Below are positions 1 to 10,721 of a DNA stretch of 64,000 bases, in pieces. Each line of letters opens with the position of its first letter. Within the stretch, counting starts at the first letter, position 1. Origin of the DNA: Leishmania mexicana MHOM/GT/2001/U1103 (lineage: Eukaryota > Euglenozoa > Kinetoplastea > Trypanosomatida > Trypanosomatidae); the NCBI RefSeq assembly GCF_000234665.1, contig NC_018324.1:1732942-1796941 (forward strand). The letters run 5' to 3'. The notes under the pieces were generated by a model. It was not told the DNA's origin. It did not search any database and saw nothing but the letters and a program-made list of their open reading frames with translations. The position numbers were made by a program, and so were the translations under genes.

Positions 1-1837
1 CAAAAAAAACGCTCTGCGGAAAAAATGCGGAAGAGGGTGGAGTTTTCTCTTTTTTCTTTTTGCCATTTGCTGTTTGCGGTGCTTGTGTCTCTGTGTGTGG
101 TGTCGTGGTGTCTTCCTGTTGGAAGCAGCGATCCAGTCACAAAGCGAAGGAGGAGGGGGGGCGTTGGAGCGTTCGCTCTCGCCTCACTTCAGGTGTTGCG
201 AGTAACTTCTCCAATCGCACCTGAAGCAAAATAAAATGCGCGTTGCACGGTTTACCTAGCCATTGGGAAAAAAAACGGTGCCAGTGGGGTGCAGTTGACG
301 TGCTGCCCCCCCCCCCGGAGACATAGGCATGTCAGCAAGATCGCAGGCTAGGAGAAGTTTTGACAGTCGACCTCCTCGAGGTGACGCCATTGGCTTTACG
401 TGCTGGGAGAGTCTGGAGGGAAGAAGGACGGGAGGAAGGGATGCGGTCTCCAAGTGGTGGACGTTGTCGCTGCGACGTATGCTGCACCACTCGCCAGTGT
501 CCGGCGTCCGCCGTCGCTTGCCCATGTCCGGGCGATGAGTGCGTGAACGCGTGTTGCACACCTCCGCCGCCCTGCGTCTCGACGGATGCCAACGGTTGGT
601 CTTTGCCCTTTTTTAAATCCTCGCGCTCTTTACCGCCTCTTTTCGCGTTCCCTTTTCTGCTCTTTATCTTTCCCACCTCCCCTGCAATTTTTTTTTTCGC
701 TCCTCTCAATTCCCACCCCTGCCTCACTTCATTGTCTTCCCATTTGACTACCATGTTTTGCATGGACTTTTTCTTTTTTTTCGTCCGACTTGCTCGTGCG
801 GTGTGCGCGTGAGACATGCGACTCTGACTGCCTTGTACTCGGTGCACCCCTGCGTGTTCTCGAACACCCTCTTAGTTGCTGTCTGCCGTCTCTTGCATGC
901 ACAGACAAGGAAAAACGAGGGAAAAACAAAGAGTAACGGGGGCGTCGGGGACAACGGCGTGGCGCGATCGATCTCGTCGTTCCGCCGCGCATCTGCGTGT
1001 CTTCGTGCTTTGCGCACAGCAAAGAAGGCTACACGAGCAGAAAAACGTGAAAGCATACAGAGAGACGAAGGCACTCTAGTACGCCACCGCGCAGACACCT
1101 TCACCCCCTTCCTGAACATCCGCCACACGAGCAGGAAGAACATCAACAAGGTAGAGCTGCTCTCCATTTTCACATTTCTTTTGTGTGTGTGTGTCCGTGT
1201 GCGTTCCGGCGGAAGACCTCTGATCTGTTTCTTGTGCGAAGTTTCGCAGGTGCGTATGTGTCTTTCTCTTCGCTTGAGCCCAACCTTACCTGGCCGCCGC
1301 CGCCCCTCTCTTTCTACCTGTCTTCTGCTTTTTAGTGGAAGGGGGGGGGACGGTGCTTACGTCAGCATGTGGAGTGCTTCACTCCACCATTCCTCTCCCT
1401 TGACCGAAAAGAGGAACAAAAAAAACAACAACGAAACGAAAGGCCCACGCCTGCCTGTATTCATTGATACATTCTTTGGGTCTCCGTTTTCTTGTCCATG
1501 CCTATTGTTGGCCGTACCTGTGGCCCTCGTGAGTCTGTCTTCAGAGTGCGGTCGCTCACTTTTGCTCTTTCTCTTACCATCGGAGCACTTTATGTTTGCT
1601 CTCTTTTTCTTGTCTTGTTCTCTTCATCTATACGTTTCTTCTCATGCCAGCAGACGCCTGCTGACACGCGCGCAGGTTTGCACACCCGGACACCCCCCTC
1701 ACACACACACACACACACACACACAAGCCCTTCCGAGGCCTGTTCGAGCTTGGATACTGCCGGTGCAGCTCCCTCGCTTGCACCTCTGATGGTCATCACC
1801 TCTCTGGCCTTTGTCTACCTCACGTACAGCTAATACC
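1..1837. other. Spacer/UTR upstream of the first gene
   Basis: No credible gene. The stretch is T-rich with homopolymer runs and a CA microsatellite at about 1700-1725. It probably holds the 3' UTR of a gene outside the window and the 5' leader of the alpha-kinase gene at 1838. A strong pyrimidine tract at about 1590-1645 is followed by AG near 1651, a plausible trans-splice acceptor. A mini-ORF of 14 codons (1789-1833) ends four bases before the ATG at 1838. The long + frame at 758-1789 has spacer-like composition and starts at TTG. Confidence 0.6.
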
Positions 1838-4800
1838 ATGGAAAAGGGGTGCCTAGAGTCCCCGAGCAGTGCGAACGGCAGTTTCTCCGTGGCGAATCAC
1901 GGATTGGGAAACCCTTCTGATACACGAAGCAAGCCAAACTCAAACGCGACGGTCGCCGACTCCGTCTGTGTGTGGCGCCAGCATACGTACCTCGATGTTG
2001 ACCAGGCCAGTTTTTGCAACGACACCACTTCGGTGCTTTGGGTGCCCAATGCAGGCGGCCCGACGAGCAGCCTACGCTCTACCGACGAGGCGTCCTCCAC
2101 GAAGGGCGGTGGCGGATCCGCTGTGCCGTCGCTTCAGACTCGCATCCCTGCGATCGCGCGGGACCGCTACGTACGGTCAAGCAAGGTCGGCGATGCCGCG
2201 CCGGTGATTGTGCGAGGGCACAAGTGCGTCTTCAACAACCGCACGAGGCGCTGGTTGACTTACCCCATCACAGTTAGCGTGCTGCACTACAACCGCGGCA
2301 TCCATCAGGATAAGTATTTTGCCACCTTCGCCGTAGAGTTGCTGGACCTGGTGAAGCCGGCGATACCGATGCTCGCCAAGGTATTCCGCCACAACATCGA
2401 TCTCATCTCGGAGACCGACTACTACAGCCTTGGGCAGGCACAGGCGTTGTGCGAGGAGTTCGCACGCGACTACACGCTGACGGACGCCCGCTCCCACTAC
2501 GTGAAGTTCCACCTACCGCTTCTCACCCATCGTGTCGTGGTTCGCCTCGACCTGGACTCCGTTCTCGACCCGGCAGTTCGCACCGCGCGTAAGGGCTTCT
2601 TCTCGTACCGCACCCAGGACACACGGCAGCTAATGTTCTTGATGGAGCCAAACACCGTCGCGTGCGAGGCTCTCGGCATCTCCTTTGCATCTCGTGAGGT
2701 GGACGAGACCATGTGCTACAGTCGCGGCGACACAATGTGGCCGCGTGATATCTACCGCGACATCGCAGACGGCTTCTCGCACTTCACCTACGTCAGGAGT
2801 CGCGCGTGCATGGTGGCACACGGGTTCGTGCGCAGCGACGGATATCTGCTAGATCCTCTGTTTCACACGACTGACAGTGAGCGGTTCCCCATGGGCGATG
2901 GAGGGAGGAGCGCTATGGAGGACTGGGCCAAGCGGCATCGGTGCGGTGACACCTGCCGCGCCCTCGGCATCTCCAACAACGACGGTGAGTGCATCAAAAA
3001 CTCTGCCGCCTGTGCCAACCCACTCGACGCGGAGGAGAACCACTATACCGATTACCTGCGGAGCGTTCGTCAAATGCGAGTGATGGTGCACATGGACGCG
3101 GCGCAGTTCTTGAACGACAAGAAGGATTCTGCCGTTGACACCGTCTCGGAGAGCTCTGATTTTACGCCTACAATGGCCGCCCTTCAGCCGGCGCCAGTTT
3201 CGTCTGTCCCACTCAAGGTGACCTGCGATGCCGTGAAGTACGTCTTCCTGCCTACTCACGCCAAGTGGATGGAGGTCCCGATGCGACTTTCCGTATCCGC
3301 GTCAGCGTTGCCGGATACCGTGACCGACAGGTATGCCTTCTTCGCCATCGAGGAGGAGCGTGAGGGCGGGCGGCCGGTGCCGATGCGTGCGCGCTTCATT
3401 CTGCGGCCCGGCGCGCGTGATGCGGACTACCACCACGTCGGCGACGCCTACTGTGTGTGCGTGACCCTGGGACAGGTCTTCCGCGAGTACCGCGCGAACA
3501 ACGTGCTGGACCGAGACCTCGATTTCTGTGCTGCCTACACGGTGCGTGTGCCACAGGCCAACATCCCGGACTGCATCAAGGCAGCCGTGCCCGACTCCGA
3601 CTTCTTTGCTCGCACCACCGCAGACTCCGGCGATGTGATGTTCGTAGCTGAGCCGGAGTTTCAGCCCTTCTCTCCGCAATGCTCACCGAATGCCGACGGC
3701 GTGACGAAGGACGCCGAAGGCTTCGACGACCTCGTGCTGCGCCACGTTGTCGACGCCTTTTCGCACTTCACGTTGCACAAGTCGGGCAATCATTTGTTAG
3801 TGTGCCACTTCAAGTGTAAGGACGGTCTCCTCATGCACCCAAATGTCAACACTTCCAGCGGTTGCGGGTTCGAGACGCTCAACGACGGCCAGGCTGGCAT
3901 CGACGCCTGGGCGCGGACGCACAAGTGCAACGACTTGTGCAAACTTCTGGGGATGGAGCCGCTGCCGCGGCAGTTGAAGCTATACAACATTTCTTCGTCT
4001 CCGTTGATGCGGTTCATCAGTCATGTTCAGGAGCACCAGGTGAGTTCCGACAAGATGCTCGAGTTTGCGTCACCATCGCGCAGGATATCGGACGTAATGC
4101 TGCCAGGGGCGTCTGACACGGTTGTCAGTCAGTCGGAGACGGCGTGTGCGAGCACTTCGGCCACTGCATCGACAGCGGCTGTCGCCGTCGCCTCCTTTGT
4201 GCGACCAATCCCACCGAGCTCGCAGGAAGCCGTGCTCCGCCCGTGGGTGAAGCGGAGCTGGAAGCACAGTGCTGCATGCGCGAAGGAGAGTGCAGGGCAG
4301 CGCCGCACACTGACGCAGCGGGAGCTGTTGCGCCTCCAGTCGAAGGGAATCGCTACAACGTACATCATTCCCGCTACGCGCTACGACCTTAACATCGGCG
4401 ACTTGACGTGGACGCCCAAGCGCGTCTTTGTGCGCATCGTTAACCCGGAGCGTGGCATCGGTCAGGGTGGCATGCGTGTGTGCTTTGAGATCACAAACGT
4501 GGACCCGGAGGCCTGCGAGGAATCCGTGATGGTGGCAAAGATGTACCGCCGCACAATCAAGAATGTGGTGGAAAAGGACTACTTTACGAGTGTGACGGTG
4601 CAGAAGCTGTCGTCGCTCTTCGCGAAGGACTTCAACACAGAGAGGAACGAGGATTGTCCTTTGCGCCTGAATGTGCTGGATGGCGCCGTCATCGCCTTGG
4701 ACCGTGCAGACTTGTCGCCGGAACTGCTCGCCAAGCGCACGGGCTTCTTCTCCTATCGCACCGAGGACACGGAGCGGGTGATGTTCTGCGTCGAGGAGAA

Positions 4801-5227
4801 GCTGCTTGGTCGTTTTACCAAGTACAACGGTAACATGGGCGAAGCCTACCCCACGAATGAATGCCGTCTCAGTCCGCATGCCGCCCGCGAGCGCACCATG
4901 GTCTTCGAGGCGGTGGAGGCGCTCTCGCACTATTCCCTGGAGAGGAGTGAGGGTGGCTTGCTCGTCTGCGACATGCAGGGCGTGAGGAACAATTTGACGG
5001 ACCTGGAGATGCACTCCTACGATGGCCAGGGCCTGGACATGGGCAACTTTGGCGCCCGCGGCATCCAAAAGTTCGCGCTGCGCCACCGCTGCACCGGCGT
5101 ATGCAAGAGTCTCAACCTCCACAGCTTGCGCGACAGGCACTTCACCGTGACAGATGATGTGAAGACGAAGAACCGATTTGTTGCCCTTTTCGAGCGCATC
5201 AAGGTGATTGGCAGCATGGAGGAGTAA
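1838..5227 (+). CDS. Triple alpha-kinase-domain protein (two degenerate, one intact domain)
   Basis: A 1129-residue protein, probably a Ser/Thr kinase of the atypical alpha-kinase family (eEF2K, myosin heavy chain kinase, TRPM7). Three domains lie in tandem at about residues 130-385, 470-720 and 850-1115. Domain 3 has the ATP lysine K901 (VAK), E986, the catalytic loop D1045-M-Q-G1048, the metal-type D1055 and the Gly-rich GNFG (1069-1072). Domain 1 keeps K181 but has H328 where the catalytic Asp belongs and D354 in the Gly loop. Domain 2 has R519 for the lysine and H657 for the catalytic Asp. All three keep the zinc-module pattern: His in FSHFT/LSHYS and H-x-C-xxx-C near the domain end. Each also repeats a GFFSYRT-like or related segment. 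The open frame begins with TTG at 1811; ATG 1838 is the first in-frame ATG. The substrate is unknown. The first two domains are inferred to be regulatory or scaffolding. The paralogue at 10722 supports the family call. Confidence 0.9.
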   Translation: MEKGCLESPSSANGSFSVANHGLGNPSDTRSKPNSNATVADSVCVWRQHTYLDVDQASFCNDTTSVLWVPNAGGPTSSLRSTDEASSTKGGGGSAVPSLQTRIPAIARDRYVRSSKVGDAAPVIVRGHKCVFNNRTRRWLTYPITVSVLHYNRGIHQDKYFATFAVELLDLVKPAIPMLAKVFRHNIDLISETDYYSLGQAQALCEEFARDYTLTDARSHYVKFHLPLLTHRVVVRLDLDSVLDPAVRTARKGFFSYRTQDTRQLMFLMEPNTVACEALGISFASREVDETMCYSRGDTMWPRDIYRDIADGFSHFTYVRSRACMVAHGFVRSDGYLLDPLFHTTDSERFPMGDGGRSAMEDWAKRHRCGDTCRALGISNNDGECIKNSAACANPLDAEENHYTDYLRSVRQMRVMVHMDAAQFLNDKKDSAVDTVSESSDFTPTMAALQPAPVSSVPLKVTCDAVKYVFLPTHAKWMEVPMRLSVSASALPDTVTDRYAFFAIEEEREGGRPVPMRARFILRPGARDADYHHVGDAYCVCVTLGQVFREYRANNVLDRDLDFCAAYTVRVPQANIPDCIKAAVPDSDFFARTTADSGDVMFVAEPEFQPFSPQCSPNADGVTKDAEGFDDLVLRHVVDAFSHFTLHKSGNHLLVCHFKCKDGLLMHPNVNTSSGCGFETLNDGQAGIDAWARTHKCNDLCKLLGMEPLPRQLKLYNISSSPLMRFISHVQEHQVSSDKMLEFASPSRRISDVMLPGASDTVVSQSETACASTSATASTAAVAVASFVRPIPPSSQEAVLRPWVKRSWKHSAACAKESAGQRRTLTQRELLRLQSKGIATTYIIPATRYDLNIGDLTWTPKRVFVRIVNPERGIGQGGMRVCFEITNVDPEACEESVMVAKMYRRTIKNVVEKDYFTSVTVQKLSSLFAKDFNTERNEDCPLRLNVLDGAVIALDRADLSPELLAKRTGFFSYRTEDTERVMFCVEEKLLGRFTKYNGNMGEAYPTNECRLSPHAARERTMVFEAVEALSHYSLERSEGGLLVCDMQGVRNNLTDLEMHSYDGQGLDMGNFGARGIQKFALRHRCTGVCKSLNLHSLRDRHFTVTDDVKTKNRFVALFERIKVIGSMEE

Positions 5228-7994
5228 GCAGCGGGAAAGCGAGAGAGGGACATGCGAAGGAACCCAGACGCAGTGTAACCGCACGCGTGCACGGTGAACA
5301 ATGGGTTCGTTGCTGCTCCTATCGTGCCTTTGCTCAGTGCGAGCCCTGCCCTGTACCTGGATCTCTTTCCGCGCCTCGCTCAACCCCTCTCTGCCGTCTT
5401 TCCCGGCCCCAGCTCAGAAGAAGGCGCAGATTCTGAGGAAGAGCGACGTCTTCGTTCGGACTCCGTTGGCGTTGTTATTCTCAGCGACTTGTACCGCGCC
5501 CTGGGGAGACAGCGCCCGGGGGTGAGTAGGTGCCGGTGTTTGCCCGCGTCGGAGTGTGAGTTGGCAACCACATTCCTCATGGAGGGGCCTCAGATGCGGC
5601 GGTGAAGGTGGTGGACACATTTTCAAACCACCTGCTCAGTCACCTGATAGAGGAAGACTGCCGCGCACATGTGCCCTTCCCCCCTCTTCATACATACAAC
5701 GACGAAGATAACAGGTCTTCTCTGCACGGCCGACGGGCTCCCGTGCTCTCAATACACGTTCTCTGTCTTTTTCTTCTTTCGCGTCTCTCGTGTGCATTAA
5801 CGCGGTGTGCCGCAGAACTATTTCTGGTTGACCGCGAACCAAGCCAGAAAGGGGGTACAACGGAGGGGTTGGTGGGGGCAGAAAAAAAATGGGAAGAAGC
5901 GGTATACACACGCACACAGGGTGCCAGGTGAGTACAGGAATGAAAAAAAAGAAAGCAAGGTCCGTCGATTGGCGAATCCGGCTGCTGCACCATCTCCCCT
6001 CTCTCTTCCCCTCACTGCTCTGCGCTCGACTGGACACTCTTTAAACGCGTGTTTTGGTCCTTGGTTAAAGTTCAATTTCTTTTGTTTCCTGTGTCTGGTT
6101 AGCCTTTTGTTTTCCTCGCTTTCTTTTTTGTTTTGCGTACATTCATTATGCCTCTGCTCGCTCTCTGTACAATGGATGGCGGAGCATGTGCGTGTGTGTC
6201 TCTCTCTGTGCTTTTTTTTCAATTCACTGCTCGTGCAACTCGCTTGTTGCTGTTTTTTTTTGTTTTCAGTCGACTGCAGGATGAGCGCTCTAATTCCAGC
6301 CTCCCATTCTTTCCATTCTTCCCTTTGTCTCCCTTGCCGAATTTCCGTTTTCTAAAGTTTACCGTGCCAGTGGCGTTGTTCGTTCGGCGTGACATGCACC
6401 AAGATAACACCGTAAATGTGTCTGTGCATATGTGCGTAGGAGTTGTGTTGGAGCAACGTGTGACAGCTGCACAGGCGTTTTTTTTTGTAATTCGTATTTT
6501 GGGGTTTCCCCACTCTGCAGCTCATTCTTTCCTCACTGTTTAGTCGTTTCCTTCCTTGTGATTTTACCGTCATTTGTCCGTGCGGCTGGTTTCGGCCACC
6601 CTCTTCGTGCTTTTACACCTGCGTGTTTGCTGGCCACCGCCCTCCTCCTTTTCTCACAGCTTCTTCCGTTCATGGAGTATCTTCTTATTTTTTTTTAGCG
6701 TTGTGCGGTGACCTTTGCTAGGAGCGAACAAACACACACACACAAAAGGCCTCGAGTGGTTTGGATTTTTTTTTTGCGCGACGATGTTCGCTTTCATCGT
6801 TGGCCTTTCCGTTTTTCCCCCCTTTTTATCGGCTTTACGTGGAGTCTTTTGTCTCTTTCCTGTGTCCATCTTTGTGTCTGTTTTTTGTCGTTGTTGTTGT
6901 TAGGGCGGCGCCGCCTCACGGTCTGCTTGTCTTGCGTTTCCTGGCACGTCGACCAGGACGGCACAACAGGTGCCAGTATATTCACGCCTACGCGTCTATG
7001 TGTGGACCCACGCACTGGTTCACAACTGTGCACTGAGGCTACGGAGCACGCGAGCCTGCCCTTGTGCTGTCTTTTCACTTTGTTATTGTCTGTTCGTATT
7101 CTTTTCCATGCTGTATGAAGCCCTGTTCGTCTGGGGCACGTATCGCCGAAACATGGTGGTGGACAACTTTTTCCATTGCCCTATTCTCCCTTTGCTCTTC
7201 AGTCCATGCACTCGTGCCTTGAGCCCCGTCTATGTGCACGGATAACGATGATGTAGATGCCGCTGTCGAGAGCAGTGTACAGCTGTGCCCCTTCGCCCTT
7301 CACCGGTCTCTCTTGGTGAGGAGCACATTCAGAATAATATGGCTTTTTTTGTCGCGTTTCCAAACCGGATGGTCTCCCCCCTTCCCCTCCTGGTACCCCG
7401 TAGATTTTTGGGTGCTCCACTTCGCGCCCCACCCCCCCCCCTTCTTCGCCATTGTGCCTTGTTGCTCTCTGGATGTCTTGTTGCCTACTTGTATGTTCTC
7501 GTGCTCTGTTTCATGTGTTTGTATTGGCCGCTGATTTTTTTCCCCTCCCTCACTCTTATCGTCCTTGTCAGCTGCCAGTTGTTGTGTTCTCTCCGCTCAA
7601 GGCGTTTCTTTTTGCGCTTTTATGTTATTATGATTTCTCTGTGGGCATCCCCTATGCGTGTGCGTTTGTGTGGCAGACAGTCGATCCGCGGACTCCCTGT
7701 GCCACTTTGCCCATATTCCCACGCAAAGAAGACGACAGAAGGGGGCTGGAAACAACAGGCAACGCGCCGCTGAAAGCATCGCTACGGCATTGAGGTCACC
7801 AGCACAGTGGCCAATTTTCATGTGCACATGTACGTGGTGCCGTTCTCTCCTCTTCCGCACCACGTGCCGCCGCGATTATTCGACGTTTTGCCATTGCTGA
7901 GCGGGGCGTTCGTTTTTTCTTTTGTTACTATTCTTTTTTGTTTCACACTAATGACTCTTATTCTGCTTCTTTGTTTTTGGTTTCAGGGCCCTTA

Positions 7995-8590
7995 CGGCGA
8001 AGGACACCTCAGTGCGTGGTGTATCACACAGCCCTGCGCCTCCGTCTTTGTGGGAAGGATGCCCGGCAAGCCCTCCCCTCACCCTCTGCTCCCTCGGCCC
8101 CCCTGCCAATTGCCGGACCACTTGTGATTGTGACAGGGTGAGGTACCCTACGCCGTGGGGAGGCGAGAGCGACGCATTGCTACTGATGCCGCCGGTGAGG
8201 TTCTGGACGGCGTTGTGTCGGAGCGACCCGCGACAGTGAGCACGCTTGTGCCATCCATATGATAGGCAAAGTGTGAGCGTGGCTCGAACGTGTATCCGAC
8301 GCGGACCTCGCCCTGCGCACTGGTGTGGTGAGTCTGAGTCACGCCAAAGGGGGTGCAGCAGGGGTGGCGACCGTCGCGATGGAGGGCGGCTGCGAGGCGG
8401 GTGGGTCGAGTGTGAGGCCGGGGCTGTGCTGTGAGATGGCTGAGTCGGCGCACCGCTGTAACGTGTGTGTGCCGAGGGTGGGAGGAGGAGGAGGGGGGGG
8501 TGGGAAGTGCTTTGCAGCGCGCGGATGGACGTGCGATTTTCCGCGAAGTGGTGGTAGAGCAGCGTTTGAGCTCATGGTCTACCGTGGAAT
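7995..8590 (+). mobile_element. SIDER-like retroposon, family A copy 1
   Basis: About 596 bases nearly identical to 18061-18656. From 8001 (paired with 18067) to the end I see only one G fewer in a G run and one or two substitutions. It opens with a CACCTCAGTGCGTGG-type sequence, very like the opening of the family B elements here (CACCTCAGCGCGTGG). Size, high copy similarity and spacer location fit the truncated, non-coding Leishmania SIDER elements derived from ingi/L1Tc-type retroposons. The SIDER assignment rests on this resemblance and not on a database match. Confidence 0.75.
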
Positions 8591-9420
8591 GGGCACAGTG
8601 AAACCGAACACAAAGAAGAAGTATTTTCAGTGTCAGTTCACACCACGTCTCTCTGCCTCCTTGGCGTTCCGTTTCTGGCCTTTGCGGACTCCTCTCGGTC
8701 CCTCATCCTCCGATGTCATTTGCCCCCCCCCCCCCCACTCCCCCACTCCCTCACCGCCGCTCAGTGCTTTGCTTGTGTCTTTGTCTTTTCGGTTCCCCTT
8801 TTTGTTTTCCGCTTTGACGTTTTGTATGTATGCTGGCAACCTTCATTGAACGAGGCAAGCAGAGGGCGTCGGTGATGCCCTTACCGCCACAACGACACAC
8901 AAAAAAAGGGTCGCGCCCATCCGCTGATACGGTAGTGGGGTCGCCGTCTCAGTGTCTTGTTTTTTTTTAATGTTTTCTGATGCCTCTACTGCCTCATTGC
9001 GATTTGTTTTTTTTTTTGTCGTCCACTCCACTTCTCGCTTTCATCTCCTGCTCGCCTCGACAGTGGTGCGTCTCATTGGTGTCCGTGTTCTCGAGGGTGT
9101 ACCGCGGTGCTCGCTGAAAAGCTCTACCTCGCTCTACTCTCGCCGACCACGTCCATGACATGATTCCGTTCTGTATTCTTTTTTTTTTCAACGCTCATCC
9201 TTTGTCTCGCTCTCTCTCTGTTCCACCCCTCCACACCCTCCCCCCGATGTCGTTCTCAGGGTTTTTCTTTTTTTTTGCCTCATTCCGAATCAACGTTTTT
9301 TTTCTTGTTGACGCTCTTGTGTACCGATGACACCCTCACTTTCCTCACGATCACGACTGCGTTGATTGTGAGATTTGTTCGGTGTCTCTCTTTCCTTTTC
9401 TTTTGCATTTGTGAATCAAT

Positions 9421-10018
9421 GATGGCGCCGGCCACCTCAGCGCGTGGCATTAGCGTCGACTACCCACGCTTCGTGCTGGTGCGCCAGACCCGGAGCCGCT
9501 CTGCACGGAAGCGACTTGCTGCCATCATGGTATGCTTGTACCAGCACACTAGGAAGCGTGCCGAGGACTGGGTACGTATTGGAGAACAAGAGGCACGCCG
9601 ATCGGCTCCACAGCGCATGCCTGCGAAGCGTACGGCACCTCCGACGTCCCGGGCGGGTGGGCTGTGGGGAGGCGCGCCGCCGGCGGGTGGACGAGAGAGG
9701 GAGGGGGAGGCCAGAGAGAGAGCTGGTTGGACGCGTGGCCCGATTCGATGGCAGGGCAGGGTGGGCGCGTCCCAGACGACCTGGATGTCGCCGTGGTGCG
9801 GCAGCGGCGGTGGAGCAGCTGTGGTTGCGTATACGTTTTTTTGGTTACCTTGTACTTGGTGGAATATGGACCCGCCGAAGGAAAATGAAAATGCCGCTAG
9901 GTATATATGTGCGGACCCCCCTGCCAGTATATGTGACGCGCCCTGTGCAGGATGAGTGTGCACCTGTGAACCCACTCTGCGTACGAGTGGGAGTGGGCTA
10001 TGTTGGGTGTTGGGTTTC
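9421..10018 (+). mobile_element. SIDER-like retroposon, family B copy 1 (54-bp deletion)
   Basis: Pairs with 12135-12787. From 9421 the offset is 2714 bases, changing to 2768 after about position 9471, so this copy lacks 54 bases present in copy 2 (or copy 2 gained them). From 9511 to about 10000 the two copies are collinear without indels and almost identical. The opening shares the CACCTCAGCGCGTGG signature. It lies in the same spacer as family A copy 1, in the presumed 3' UTR of the triple kinase gene or 5' flank of the next. Confidence 0.75.
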
Positions 10019-10534
10019 TTGGTCGATGCCGTCTGCTCACCCCACATCCTCTTTCGCTCCCCACATCTTCGCTTTTATCCTACGCGCGATGCGTCCTTTT
10101 TTTGTTTTGATTTGTTTAAGTTGTTTTTGCTGTGTGCGCTCGCGACTCTTCGCGCCTTCGGCAAGGCTTGTGCTTGCAGCCCTAGTGTTAACCTTGTATA
10201 TCCCGGCGCACAGTACAGTGGTCGTCCGCGGATTAGAGAGAACAGGAACTACGTAGGAAGGACCGGGTCGTGATTCTCCGCTGGAGGTATAGTGCCGAAG
10301 AAGAAAAGCAGCAACGCAAAGAATTCTGTTTAGAGGCTGTGTATCTGTGTGTATGGCAAACCAAAGGAGGCTACCGAGTTGGTGGATAATACCCAAGAGC
10401 CCCGAAAGGGCATCCCGCTTCCCTCGCTGGCTTTGAATGCACACAGAGTTGCACCGGCCCTGCTCTTGCCCTCGCAAGCAAAATCTTCGATGAGCTAGAG
10501 TGTAAAAAAAACGTCTCTTGTGCGTCACCGTTGG

Positions 10535-10574
10535 TGCTTGTGTCTGTTCCGTTTTGCGTTCTTATTGCCGCTAG
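10535..10574 (+). promoter_or_regulatory. Predicted trans-splice acceptor (alpha-kinase 2)
   Basis: A pyrimidine-rich tract runs into CTAG, with AG at 10573-10574. The leader from there to 10722 contains no ATG, so 10722 would be the first start codon on the mRNA. Inferred from the rules of spliced-leader addition; not mapped. Confidence 0.45.
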
Positions 10575-10721
10575 GGCCACCTCACGCGCTGGGTGAAACG
10601 ACCGACACCACGGTTACTTCCCCAAATTCTCATCTTGAGCAGCCCGCTGAAGAAATCAGAGAAGGTGGCTTTGCAGTTAGTCGAACAGACCGTCTTGTTG
10701 ATCTCTGTCACTGCAAAACCC

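Larger units (their letters stand above)
5228..10721. other. 5.5 kb intergenic spacer with two SIDER-like elements
   Basis: No gene is supported between the two alpha-kinase genes. The first ~2.7 kb is T-rich UTR-like sequence with many poly-T and poly-C runs. Two dispersed elements sit at about 7995-8590 and 9421-10018, about 830 bases apart. Open frames inside them (for example 9275-9955 and 9444-10256) recur in the other copies because the DNA is repeated, not because they encode a protein. The end carries the likely splice acceptor of the next gene at 10573-10574. Confidence 0.65.

Noticed and set aside
758..1789. 343-codon open frame on the + strand before the first gene
   Set aside because: Starts at TTG, composed of Leu/Ser/Cys/Arg/His with CA-repeat-encoded His-Thr runs, and contains pyrimidine tracts typical of spacers; no domain seen.
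4070..5383. 437-codon antisense open frame
   Set aside because: Lies opposite the third kinase domain; the + strand protein has full catalytic motifs, so this is a shadow of GC-rich coding sequence.
8012..8849. Frames in family A copy 1 that recur at 18078-18666
   Set aside because: Same reasoning: nucleotide repeat, several frames equally conserved, no domain.
9275..10256. Overlapping 226- and 270-codon frames that recur at 12158-12799
   Set aside because: They recur only because the DNA is a repeated SIDER-like element; frames differ upstream, and no domain is present.
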